Positions 22,960 through 34,078 of a DNA stretch of 64,000 nt are shown in pieces; the stretch's first letter is position 1, and each line of letters opens with the position of its first letter. Made by a program: the position numbers and the translations under genes. This DNA comes from Dendrocalamus latiflorus (taxonomy: Eukaryota; Streptophyta; Magnoliopsida; Poales; Poaceae): assembly GCA_017311315.1 (NCBI GenBank), contig CM029654.1:23581879-23645878 (forward strand), given 5' to 3'. The notes below the pieces were generated by a model. It was given only the letters and a program-made list of their open reading frames with translations. It was not told the DNA's origin and made no database searches.

Positions 22960-23470
22960 CGATTCCACCTATGACTACTGAAGCCTATGATCGCTACAGC
23001 TTACAACCATTATTGCTACCGACCATTGTAGCTACCGATCTTATGACTAATACTTCGATACTTCAGACGTTCAGACTGCTATGGTACTTGGTCACCCTGA
23101 CTACCAACTACCGATCACAACGCTTCGACTATCTAGGTCTTCATCCTACTGCAACTTTGATCGTACCGCTCATATAGAGCCAGTATTATCGGTCATCAAC
23201 CATGAAAGTTTTCTAAGCGCCAAGTGGGTATTGCAACTTAAGACTATGACCGGGTACTGTAACTTACGACTATGACCGAGTACAATATCTTACGACTACC
23301 GATCATGACTTTCGACTATCAACCATGGCTCACGACTATCGATCATGATTTACGACTATCTACCATGGCTTATGACTATCGATCACAATTTCGACCATCG
23401 CTTAGGACTATCGATCACGGCCTATGACTATCAAGCATGGCATACAACTACCGACTGTGGCTTATGACTA
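22960..23470. repeat. degenerate 20-bp minisatellite
   Basis: Units such as ACGACTATCGATCATGATTT and ACGACTATCTACCATGGCTT follow head to tail, best preserved at 23280-23450 and decaying outward. It lies inside the reverse gypsy LTR. Confidence 0.75.
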
Positions 23471-23504
23471 TCTTTTGCACTTACAATTGATCTACCATAC
23501 TTGA

Positions 23505-23935
23505 AGGTCTCAACAACAGCAGCGATCGAAGATTTCAACAATGACAATGGTCGAAGATTTCTACAACGCGGTTGAAGATCATGACCACGCAAGCAGTCGA
23601 TGATCTCGACCACACAAATGATCAAAGATCTCGACTACGCAAGCGATCGAAGATCATGACCAGGCCAGTGCTTGAATATCTTGACTATGCTAACGGTTGA
23701 AGATCTCGACTACAAAAGCGGTCTAAGATCTCGACTACGCAAACGGTCAAAGATTACAACAACGCAAGTGGTCGAAGATCTCGACTATGCAAGCGGTCGA
23801 AGATCATGATGACACAAGCAGTCGAAGATCATGATGATGCAAGATGTTGAAGATCATGACTACGCTAGCAGTCAAAGATCACGATCATGCAAGCGGTCAA
23901 AGATCTTGACATAGTGGCAGTCGAAGGTGTCGACA
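23505..23935. repeat. 25-bp minisatellite, about 17 units
   Basis: Units begin GATCWYGAY and end CGGTCGAA; for example four successive 25-base units run through 23775-23880. It directly follows the 20-bp array but has a different period. The shared words (GATCATGA, CGACTA) suggest that one arose from the other. Confidence 0.8.
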
Positions 23936-25251
23936 CCTAGTTGTGGTCAGAAATCTCGACGCTACACTCAAAGTGTTTGACTTCAACCGCTACGGTTCTG
24001 TTCTCACGTTTGACCACTACCATTTTCTTTTAGACTTCGATTATTGAGTTCTTTTCTTGACTATGATTACTTTTAGTTCCCCTCTCGACTATGATTACTT
24101 TAGTTCACTTTTCGATTTTACATTTTTTAGGGAGAGGAGGAGCTCACCGAAGATAATGATGACACTCGAGAAAGAATAGAGGAGGCTGACGTTGGAGACC
24201 TCATCGACGGCGAAGGAGTCCACGGTGACAAAAATGTTCGACAATAGAGAAGCTACAAAAAGAGGTGCGCATGAGCCTGCATGCATGCATGTGAAAGTAC
24301 GGATGATAGGAATAGACATACGGCTCACCGGAGAGAAAGATTTTGTGGTAGTATCCTGGTCGGAAATGAAGAAGAAGGCCTAGCTTGAGTGATCTACTGC
24401 ATAAAAAGTCGATCAAATGAGTAGGATGCTTAAGGAAGAGATAAGACATGTTACGAAGGAGCTGGGGAGGAGAGAAGCTCACCAGAGAAGTTAGCACATG
24501 GTGACATGCTCGTCGGTGTCGCATATGACTTCGGTTTTCTTGACGTTCTAGAGAGTGGAGTGCTCAAGGATTGTGCAAGAGACCGAGTGGTGGGCTGAGG
24601 AGCTATGGCGCAGTCAGGGGTGGGTTTTAGAGGCACAAAAAGCCTGAGGCAAAGCGTGGGTTCTCACAAGTGCGATGAAACGGCACGCTCGATTTCCCGT
24701 TGCGGATTGCTAGGTGATGCAGACGATAACGGGGGAAGAGAACTATCGTGTTAGAGTGACGGGTTAGGTAGAGTTGGTAGCAGCAGAGGAGTAACTGTGG
24801 TCGTGGCATCTAAAATAGGAGGCAGCTCGGGCCACGACCATGGTGGAGAGGACGCATGCACGCGAGGTGGAAGACGATTGCTCCCTGCGGGCTCGGTGCA
24901 TCAGCGAGCAAAGAGAGATGGCATGACGAGATTGTCTTGACATGAAAAAGGGCTTCGGAATATGTTTGAGCACTTGTGGCAGAACTTGCTAGTTGGCCAA
25001 GAGAGGTGCAATGCAGGGTATGGGCTGTTAGCAGAGAGCCGAAACAATGGGCGTGGTATTTAAAATGATGAGCATAGTGTCCAAAACTAGTGGCCTGTGC
25101 TCATGCAAGCTAGAAGTGGAAGATGTGTCCTGCAAGTGGGCCACACTTGACAATGAGAGAGAGAAATGGTGAGGAGAGTTGAGAGGTTTGAGCAAAAGCT
25201 AAACACATTAAATGAGCTAGAAAGATTATGAAAATCTTTGTGAATGCTCCT

Positions 25252-25660
25252 TGTTGGAATTAATCTAAACTTGATTAGCAAACATCGAGTGCAGAGTACG
25301 AGTCTGTTCAATCCTGTTGCGGAATCAAACTAGGAGTTCAAGTTGTTTTCAGTTTCAAAGTAAGAAATTAGGTCCAAGTCCAATTTGTAATTGGCGATGT
25401 TTTTCCATCTTTAAGTTGTAAACTTGAGTATAAATAGAGGGGAGTTTACCCCAGGAAAGGTGCGGCAATTGAAGTGCAACAAACACATCTTGCTTATTCT
25501 ATTGCTCTGTTATTATTAGGTTGTTGTCGTACTCGAAGAACAGAGAAGTCCTAAGAACTCGGAAGGCTTCGAGTTCGACTAACGAAGCCAGGTGGACAGT
25601 CGAGGTTCGACTTCAAGTGTGAAGTCAACTCCAAATAAGAGCTAAGGAAATAAAAATGCC
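25252..25660 (+). repeat. possible copia LTR inside the reverse gypsy LTR
   Basis: TGTTGGAATTAATC at 25252, a TATA box GTATAAATAGAGGGG at about 25429, and a downstream T-rich and CTCGAAGAACAGAG region resemble a short grass copia LTR in + orientation. A 3' end with CA and a clean target duplication were not found (CTCC occurs on both sides), so this is tentative. Confidence 0.35.
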
Positions 25661-25714
25661 TTCAAAATTTTTTCGTATTTTTGTGTGCCCTAGAATTTGG
25701 GATGTTACAGATCT

Positions 25715-27438
25715 TATTTTCTATATTTTTTCTTATGCCTCTTCATATCAAATTTACCTATCATACCCAAATTACTCCCTCTTTTCACACTAACCATAAA
25801 AATAATGTGTGATAGCACGTGCTTTAAGCATTTGTTTTGAATCAATTCAGGTGCTTTGGCAATATATTGCAATCATACTTCTACTAGAGTACAATTTTTA
25901 TTTGGTGTGAAACCAACATATACCCTATAACGTTCAACTTACAGAGTTGCTTACTTAGCAAAAATATGGTTGTGGGTGTTATCATATAGACTTCAAGTCT
26001 TAGGGTGTAAGTTATTCTATACTTGTTCGAGGATTATACAATTTTCTTTAGCAAAAAAATTCTTCAGGGATCATCATAAGGCCATTGCTAGGAAATTCTA
26101 TTTTTTATTGCCTACTGAGCATCAATACATGCAAAGCACTAGTGGACAAATAATCTTCATTGTTAATCGAGGTTTAGTGGATATTAAGAGCACATTTTCA
26201 ATGATTATTTATAATAGGCAAGTCCTTTTATTATTTTTAACGTAAGGCATAACCATTCATAATTTTGTTCCATGCAAGATTTGATCTTACTATATGTAAG
26301 AGATGCTATTAGCAAAGGGCAAGATAGGTAAGGTAAGAAAACATATACAACAGCTAATTTCTACCATTTTTAGAAATTTACCCTATCATTCTAGGAAAAG
26401 ACATTAATCTAATGCAAAAGAAAGATTTTAGCCTGATGCAAAAGATAAGAACTTGCTCTACAAAATCATGTTTCTTAGATTAATTATGGTTATAACAGAA
26501 AATTTACCTAATTAATTTACTTAAACCTTTAGAGTTAAAGCAGGAAAGTTGTTAGAATATTAAATATGGTAAAAACAAAAAAAACCAGAAGGGTTATTCC
26601 ACAAGAATATATTGAAATAAGGAATTCTCTGTAATTTTCTAAAAGTCTAGGAGTTTTCCGCATGGGCCATATTGGCCCTCAATGGTAAACCCTAGCCGCA
26701 CCGTTCAGATGCATGCAGTGCGCACAACGGCAGGCTTGAACATGACGCTCAAGCATTGAGGTCAAAGGCAGCATGGTAGTGAATATAGATCGGCAATGGC
26801 AAGGAGTGGCAGTGACAGAATCACGCATGCAGAGGCTGGTGGCGAGGCAGCTGGCGAACACAGGTACAGAGTAGTCGCACAAGGGTGGCTGTTGGCTGGC
26901 GGCCTAGTCGGGCTATTGGCCGGTGGGGCCTAGCGCGACGGGGCCAAGCCGGGCACGCGTGAGAGGGCCATGACCGGCCGAGGTGCGCATGATGGCATGC
27001 CCGCTGTACTTCGGGGTGGCTGTGGTGACCGACGGTCCTTCCTCTCCTCCTCCTCCTCTTTCTTTTTGAATCTGTGCTGATCGTTTTGTCTTGGCTAGCA
27101 TGCTGTGGGTACAGTGGCCGAAGACAGATGAGCTCCAAGCTCGCATGGCTTGCGGGTTTGGTAGCCATCCTTCATGAACATCGGTGCGACGTACATGGGC
27201 TAGTGGCAACGCCAGCCATAGGACGGTGGCCACACTGACGTACGGGCTGACAGCAAACAGTTTTTCTTTTTTTTTTCAAGATTAAAACAGTAGCAAGATT
27301 AACAAGTGTTCACACATCCGATAATATAAATGAGAACGATCAACAATTCATGTAAATGATCTAGAAAAGATGACTCGCTAATCTAGGAGATCGATCCGGC
27401 GGCATAACCTGGCATGTAAAATAGTCATTCTGATAATG
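25715..27438. other. unassigned intergenic sequence
   Basis: 25715-26640 is AT-rich with a 91-codon open frame at 25970-26245 that matches nothing I know. 26640-27240 is GC-richer and holds overlapping open frames on the minus strand with no domain. No terminal repeats are seen. Confidence 0.35.
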
Positions 27439-27770
27439 TGTTGAAAAACTAGTGCCAACGAGCATCCAATAACCAATCAACACAATTAGGAAGCGAGAAT
27501 GACCTCATAATCAAACAATGCAAAAGTAAATGAACAATTGACACAAGAGATGAGAGAGAGAGAGAGAGAGAGTAGTTGGCCATCTTCTTTATTAATCTCA
27601 ATTGATGTGTTCACAATGAAATCATCTCCCCTATATTTATGGTCTAAAGTTCTTTTTGTATATACCCATATCTCCAACTTAGAGTATAAGAAAGAAATTG
27701 TGTGGGGCCATGGCTTAACCGCACCCCTACGAGGGGTTAGTTTCGTAACGTGATGACTTGACTAGCTAGC
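27439..27770 (-). repeat. copia LTR copy B (minus strand), uninterrupted
   Basis: Begins TGTTGAAAAAC on the + strand, so the minus-strand LTR ends in CAACA. It contains a (GA)n run at 27549-27573, AATAAAG on the minus strand, and the GGGGCCATGGCTTAACCGC region that corresponds to the empty insertion site of copy A. TTCTGATAATG just before 27439 may be a worn reversed primer-binding site. The far end is approximate. Confidence 0.6.
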
Positions 27771-28134
27771 TGATGAGCAAGTCATCTGATAAAGCACTGC
27801 ACCCAGTCTGTCACATTCTCATGCTCTGGAGGAGAAAGGATTCGTCAAAGAAAGGAAAACAAACAGATGGATCGGGAAGAAGAGGAGACAAGACAGGGCG
27901 GTTCAGAGATAGGGATCAGCGCCCAGCATGTATAAGTTGCTCCCTGCCCTTGTCATGAAGCCTCTACCTCCTCAGTAAGAAGGTTGGATGTCATCTTCGT
28001 CTCCTAGTTTTAACTCACGTTGTTGCTCCACTCCTATAGTACGTAACATCAACGTGACCTTCTCTTCTGGGATTGCAGTGATCTTGAACGACCACGTGAG
28101 AAGATCTGAGATAATATTATGATGAATCATTACA
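27771..28134. other. unassigned spacer
   Basis: Short sequence between LTR copy B and the copia LTR half. No feature recognised. Confidence 0.35.
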
Positions 28135-29781
28135 AGTTTTGTGGAGTGTTTACTTAATTTTAAAAAATTGCATTTTGTCTCGATCATTTTTTGAGTTTTT
28201 TTTGGGAAAACAATAGTATCGTAGCGTGGTGTCAGTCATACCATTGTGCAGTAGTACCGCAGCGTGATGTCGATCATACCGCTGAGCGGTAGTTCCAATT
28301 TTTACTTGGTGGGGTAACTATTTTCCAGAGAACTCTAGTTACGAGGTACGAGGTGCGGTAGTATTGGCTTGTGATGGGCGGTAGTATTGGCTGAAGTAGA
28401 AATTTAGGGTTTTTGGGAAATTGAGTTGTGGATTGAGTTTTGTTGATCTAGGTCAGTGCATTAATGTCACATGAAGCATGTTTTGACTAACGTGGGTTAA
28501 GTTGTAAAGAACTTTTGCCCGAAAACGATTTCTTTGTCTTTGGATATGCAGGGTAGTTTAGAGTCAACCATAGTCTACAGTGAGGATCAGGGCTATGCTT
28601 TTGGTGGAGTTGAGGCCTAGAACGATCGAGGATGTTAAGTGAGGTGGTTAGCTCAAGTATGGAACAAGAAAGACGAGAAATATTGAAGGAAAATTCGGAC
28701 GGTGGGGTTGCACCATATGACTTGGTTAGTCCAAGTGAGGCGAGATCCGGTGGAACTAAAATAGGAGAGACTTTCCGACGCGTGGTAAGCTAGTGATGTA
28801 CCTACATATGTCAAGTATAACAATTGCTTGCAATGGAAGGGGTTGATCGGGTGAAAAAGAGTATTTTGGTAGTTTAACCAAAATACGGAAATGGCTTTGA
28901 AAGAACCGTGGCGCGCGAGTGGCACTTAGAAAAGCAATTTAGGTCATAAAGAAGCTGGTATGATCAAGTTGATCAAAACGTAGGACTTAGTAGATTCGGG
29001 GTAATGCAGTATAAAAAGCGGGTATAAGTGAACATTTATGAGTAAAACCCATGTATGTGAGGTTATCGGACTTTTCCATTGTACTAAGTGGATAGTATCC
29101 ACTAAGAGTAAGATGTGGCTGGCTAGCCCATCTCTTTAAGGGGTTGGGATGAAGACTTATTGTTAACCACTCAACCTATCTATGTGATGTTCTTTTGTTT
29201 AGAGTTAGGTTTTGCAAGTTAAGTGCTTGGTATGTTCTCTGTCTTTCAAGATAAAGTAGTTGTAAAACTTTCCTCCTCAAGCAGCAATAGAATTAATTTT
29301 TGATCATCTCTATGGCTATCTCTTGTCCTCGTTGATTTGCTCTTGATTTGGTTGGTTTTTTCCTCCCCTCTCATCCTTTCATGATCTTGCTATGCCAAGC
29401 ACGTGTAACACATGGAGATAAGCTATGCAAATCAATCTCCACCTATCTAAGTACTTCGGTAGTAAATTCATTAAGAAACTTGGTTTTTGCATGTTTTTGA
29501 TTTTCCAAGTGATTTCTTGATCTGAGAGTTTTTGGAGTAATTTATTTGGTGTTCTTGATTGTTGTGACATATGGAAACATATCCAAAGCCATCTTGGCTG
29601 TCCTCTGCCCATGAGTAAATCTTGATCATCGATTTTGGTTTTTGATCAGTTTTTGTGTAATCCGTCTTCAAACTAAAAAAGGTCTCAACTTTGTTAATGA
29701 TTTTCATGATCATTTATTGGAATAGGTCCATGATATACTAGAGATGATTCCTAAAAATTTTCATGTCATTGGATCTACGGA
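28135..29781 (+). repeat. left part of a copia (SIRE-like) LTR split by the CACTA element
   Basis: It holds repeated boxes of the type GTAGTACCGCAGCGTGATGTCG, a GACTTTTCCATTGTACTAAGTG segment and TATCCACTAAGAGTAAG, homologous (inverted) to 9599-11960. GCGGTAATACCG-type boxes continue after the CACTA at 49780-49935. The outer ends are approximate. Confidence 0.6.
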
Positions 29782-29793
29782 CACTACTACAGA
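29782..29793 (+). repeat. left terminal inverted repeat of the CACTA element
   Basis: CACTACTACAGA, preceded by the target duplication GGA. Confidence 0.93.
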
Positions 29794-29799
29794 CAGCCC

Positions 29800-30155
29800 T
29801 ATCACAGACGGTTCGGAACCGTCATCACAGACGGTTCCTGAATCGTCAGTGTTTAGGTGTCAGTGATAGTTGGTGGTTATCACAGACGGTTCCCGAGCTG
29901 TCTGTGATAACTCACATTACAGACGGTCTTTATTAGTCTCGTATCACAGACGGTTAGTAATAAAGACCGTCTGTGATATACACAATATCACAGACGGTTT
30001 TTATTACTAACCGTCTGTGATATTGTGTATATCACAGACGGTTAGTAGTAAAGGCCGTCTGTGATATCATTCACACCATAGATGGCACTCTTTGAAACCG
30101 TCTGTGATATTGTATCACAGACGATTTTTAACAACGAACCGTCTGTGATCCCAAG
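29800..30155. repeat. left subterminal repeat cluster
   Basis: Alternating direct and inverted copies of ATCACAGACGGTT, many paired as short foldbacks around a variable centre. In En/Spm-type elements such repeats bind the accessory TNPA-type protein and are needed for excision. Confidence 0.9.
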
Positions 30156-30432
30156 TGCATCATCCATTTTATTTGCTGTTTTTTGGCTAGCCTCAGGATA
30201 TGCTAGCCATGCCCTCTGAAAGCAAGCAAGCAAGCAGATTACAGATAAATGACAGATATAAGTTAATTGCAACTCATAGTAAATTACAACAAAATTCGTA
30301 CACAGATGAATGTAACAAACGGCCAACAGATCACATACATATATAGAATGAAAATCGTTACACAAAATCTGACAAATGAATTCAATTGAAGGAATTGTTT
30401 GATTTGTACAGTTGAATCCAATGTTTCAACAT

Positions 30433-33411
30433 CTAATTATCACCATTGCCGGCGTGGAACTCTCCCCTCTTATTTATGACCTCTGCTAGCAAGAATTCGG
30501 AGATGATTGCACGAATGTCGACGAGATTGTCAAGATCATATGCACTTTTGTCGAAGTGCACCCGCTGTCGCTAGGAGCAATGTTAAGTCATTAATTAGCA
30601 TGTGTGTGTAATATAAATACATATATATAATCAGAAAGTAATAATTATTGGAAGGACCTGACAAACCTCTGGATCATTGATCTTAGTACCCATGATTTCC
30701 TTCATATGGCGGCAAACGTAGAATCCACATACGTTGCCCTGTAGCTGCTGGTGGCACTGCAAAAATAGAATTACATACATCGGTATTGTCAATTCTAGAG
30801 GCATTATAACAAAGTATGATATAGGATTGTTGTGTTGTAGCGGGTACCGGAAATCGCGTGTTGTGTCGTAGCGTGTCACTGGATTTTTTGTCGTGTGTTC
30901 CTCCTTGGGCAACATAATCGGCAAACGCCCTACGTGATTCAAAAAACTTAGCCTCAGCCGTGGCAAACATAATCGGCAAATGCCCTAGAGTTATGTATGG
31001 AGGAAATGAGTTTACCTGTTAAGTACTTCTTGCACACGACTGAAGTCGTGGTGCTCCTAAGGAGGGAATCAAGGTATATTACCTTGCTCCACTTTGGTAC
31101 AATCACAAGCAAAATCCAGTGATGCCTAGTCATGTGTGTCACCATAGTGATTAATCCTAAGTTCATGCTGCATGTAAAGTACAAATGAAACATATGTGTG
31201 GCAACTAGTGAAGCACTTACCCTTCGTTGAAGGGTACCATGACGTACTCCTTGTCGGTGTGAGCAATCAATCCCCTCGTTATGTAACCTTGCACGAAGGA
31301 TGCATCTTCATTGATAGATTGCTTGGAGACCAAGTGAGGGTCGAGGAAACCCACCGGTCGTCGCAATTGCCGGACTTCTTGGATCATGTATCTATACATA
31401 AAGAAAGAGTAATGACATTTATCTGTATAACGTGAATGTAGAACTTCATTGTACAGTACACTTACAGTGTCCAGCATCGTAGAAGTGAGGCGTTGAGTTC
31501 GTCGAGATTGAATAGTAAGAATAAATCTTCGAATGTCACGACGATGTAGCTCGAGTCGTGGAGGAAATGTGTCTCGTTATATTTCAGAGTGAATGCACTC
31601 TGCTGGTTTGGCTTCATGTTGGACTTCTCCATGTGCCAGGCATGCAATGTATTGCAAATCATACTAATCTGGCGTAATTGTGACTCGGGCACCAACGACA
31701 CTCCCAGAATAAACTTCCATGGCACGGGACGCGGCTTAATTTTCGTCGCATGAGCCTTGGAGGCCTTGGAGCCTCGTTAGTGATATGTTCTCGGTGGCGT
31801 CTCGGCGGGAGCCGATGCAACAGACTTTACTGGATTTGGAGGTGGAGGTGGAGCCACCGGAGCCGATGTGCCAGGTCCAGGGCGACGTCCCTCTTGGGCC
31901 ACTGGATGTGAAGATTGTGGCACAGACATGTCGAGGACGATGTCCCTCTTGGGCCACTGAATGAATGTGTGGATGGCATCCCCTAATGTCTTAATCTCTT
32001 CGTTTGGGGGCTTCTCAAGAGGGACGGACTTAAAAATATTATTAATCATGTCCACCTGGACCTTTATGAAATCGGTGTCTACTTGTACACCGTGCACCAG
32101 CGTCCCTGGCAGCAATGGATACACCATGCCGCGCCCAGCGTCAACGGGAATAGAGCCAACAAGCCTGACTTTGAGGCTGCAAGGCATGGGCTCCTACATA
32201 ACGATACAAGATGAGTTAAGGTGTCCACCAGAGAGATCTATGTACCATTCTAAAGAGGTACATTACCTGAATGTCATCAATAGGTAAGTGGGCATCGCTA
32301 TGTTCAGAAATTGGTGTGGACGCGCAGCTACTGCGACGTTGAGGGGGACTGGGTACCGCAATACTAGGAGTGGGTTGCGATTGGTTGCGGACTTGTCTCA
32401 GTTCTTCCCGCAATGAATCTATCTCTCCTTGAAGTGAGGCAGTCTGCTCTTGAAGTTAGGCAGATAGTTGTTCCTCAAGTTGAGCACGAAGCTCCTATTT
32501 TATTTGTTCGCTGCGGTACGCCTTGGATCTCTTCCTACTCCTATATGTCTTGAAGTAATCTGGAAATCCGTGCCTCCAAGGTACATAAACCCCCATGCCT
32601 CGTGTGCGACCTGGGTGCTCCTTGTTTCCCAAGGCCTGTGATAGTAAATCTATCTCCCTATATTCTTCAAAGGAGCCACAAGAAGATTCGGTAGTCAATG
32701 ATTGCTGCAACAGGCAATTAATCATGTTATTTTTGAACCCATGAAGTTCAAGAGGTGTTAACAACTATGTTGTTTAACATATTTTACCAGGCGTTGGGAC
32801 ACTTCCTCATCTGCGGGGTTTTTGAAAGAGACACCCGAAGATGTGGTTGATGACCTCGCTCTTAACCAGTTTCGAGCGCGTTCGTTTGCGATCCCGGCAA
32901 ATGGTGGAGAGGCCTCCGATCGGATTGCGACCTCATCCTGCATCCTCCATTGCGGGATTTTACCTGCGTACCCAGCAGTGCAAGTCTGTGAGGGTGTGTG
33001 TTTTGTGCCTGGAGAGCCTTGTGCGTCGCACTTTGTTGTTCAAATTCAGTCGTCGTCTTCATCTGCACAAAGGCCTCCCATGTTTCCGGCGACACGAAAG
33101 GATACTTCGTGAAGGGCGTGACATCCTCAGACACGTACTTCGTCACAAGAGTGCTCTTAAAATTCTTCCATGCTTTTCCCATCGCGAGGAGCACCTGCCG
33201 TTGCACGAGTCCCTGTACTTCTGCTGGGATCTCGAACGAATTTGTAATTTCCTCCCATAGCTGATTTTTGTGATCCTCTGGCCTTCGGAGAGACCACCGT
33301 GATGGTCATTCGGCCCTCTGGCCTTTTCGATACTCCTCGGCCACGTTTAGTTTTTGCAATCTTGGGAGCGTGAGACCCAGATGACGACGACGAAGACTGT
33401 GTGGACGCCAT
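30433..33411 (-). pseudogene. CACTA second gene: Transposase_24-like region fused to Ulp1-like C48 protease
   Basis: Starts with ATG at 33411 (MASTQSSSSSSGSHAPKIAK). Parts in order: a plant transposase (Ptta/En/Spm, PF03004-like) region with WKNFKSTLV, HRL and a split TAGYAGKIPQW (about 33200-32760); a coiled coil with a Pro/Ser linker (about 32480-32220); a DUF8039-like segment with IKTLGDAIHTFIQWPKRDIV (about 32190-31900); then a C48 cysteine protease domain with catalytic-type HWILLVIV (about 31110) and YLDSL, and GNVCGFYVC (about 30745); tail EFLLAEVINKRGEFH and stop at 30433. Ulp1 domains normally cleave SUMO-like proteins; their job in CACTA genes is not settled. Introns are expected (DPEVCQ|GTCC donor near 30655, CTCCTAG acceptor near 30573). 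At about 32975 the transposase region needs a frame change with no obvious splice site, so it may be broken. Confidence 0.75.
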
Positions 33412-33455
33412 CTCTCTTCTAAGAAAAAACTAACTGCAGTGAGCTATATATGGGC

Positions 33456-33560
33456 CTTCCAACATGTGAAGCATATAACATGAGCATATAACATGTGAAG
33501 CATATAACATGTGAAGCATATAACATGAGCATATAACATGTGAAGCATATAAAATAAAAT
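33456..33560. repeat. ACATGTGAAGCATATA tandem repeat
   Basis: Alternating ACATGTGAAGCATATA and ACATGAGCATATA words, upstream of the second CACTA gene start. Confidence 0.8.
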
Positions 33561-33574
33561 ACATGTGAAGCTCG

Positions 33575-33745
33575 GAGGGAGCGGCGTCGGAGGGGCGTCG
33601 GGAGGAAGCGGCGTCGGAGGGGCGTCGGGAGGGACCGGCGTCGGGAGGGAGCGGCGGCGTCGGGAGGGACCGGCGGCGTCGGGAGGGAGCGGCGTCGGGA
33701 GGGACCGGCGGCGTCGGGAGGGAGCGGCGGTGGGAGGGACCAAAA
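33575..33745. repeat. GC-rich tandem repeat in the leader of the second CACTA gene
   Basis: Units of 16-19 bases built from GGCGTCGGGAGGGACC and GGCGTCGGGAGGGAGC. On the minus strand it lies between the TATA region near 33820 and the ATG at 33411, so it is probably transcribed as 5' UTR. Confidence 0.8.
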
Positions 33746-33799
33746 CCTAGCTAGCAGGGGCGCTACAGAGTGGAGACAAGAAACTGCGCGAAAGCGGAC

Positions 33800-34078
33800 T
33801 CCGCAGACCTAGCTGCGGGTATTTAAAGATAAGCTATCACAGACGGTTCCTTAAACGAACCGTCTGTGATAGTGGTATCACAGACGGTTCTATAGATATA
33901 ACCGTTTGTGATATGCATATTATCACAGACGGTTCTGTAGATATAATCGTCTATGATATCCATATTATCACAGACGGTTATATCGATAGAACCGTCTGCG
34001 ATGTGTTATCACAGACGGTTTCTTTTGATAAACCGCCTGTGATAGTTCACTATAAATACCCGCAGCTAGCTAGGTTCC
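33800..34078. promoter_or_regulatory. palindromic internal subterminal-repeat cluster with outward TATA boxes
   Basis: Both flanks carry the same sequence in inverted orientation: CTAGCTGCGGGTATTTAAAG (33808-33827) on the left, and CTATAAATACCCGCAGCTAG (34049-34070) on the right. Between them are eight or so ATCACAGACGGTT/AACCGTCTGTGAT copies. Left-going, it is placed to start the second CACTA gene (ATG 33411). Right-going, it would run antisense into the 3' end of TNP2. Confidence 0.7.

Larger units (their letters stand above)
21026..25709 (-). mobile_element. reverse-oriented gypsy LTR, about 4.7 kb
   Basis: The right end reads GATGTTACA, i.e. TGTAACATCCC on the minus strand, the same LTR start as at 17067 and 36919. 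The minus strand then shows GCAAGCACTCCCTTTGACCATG (about 22600-22640), CTTGCTGAGTACACAATA (about 21355-21375) and a terminal ACTAGCTACTGATCACG block, collinear with the other two LTR families. The end near 21026 and a target duplication could not be fixed. In place of the GC-rich block it carries minisatellites. Confidence 0.65.

Noticed and set aside
25970..26245. 91-codon frame in AT-rich DNA
   Set aside because: No domain, promoter or splice signals; its length is expected by chance over this distance.
29800..30155. CRISPR-like appearance of regularly repeated ATCACAGACGGTT units
   Set aside because: The sequence is eukaryotic, the repeats alternate orientation, and they are CACTA subterminal repeats.
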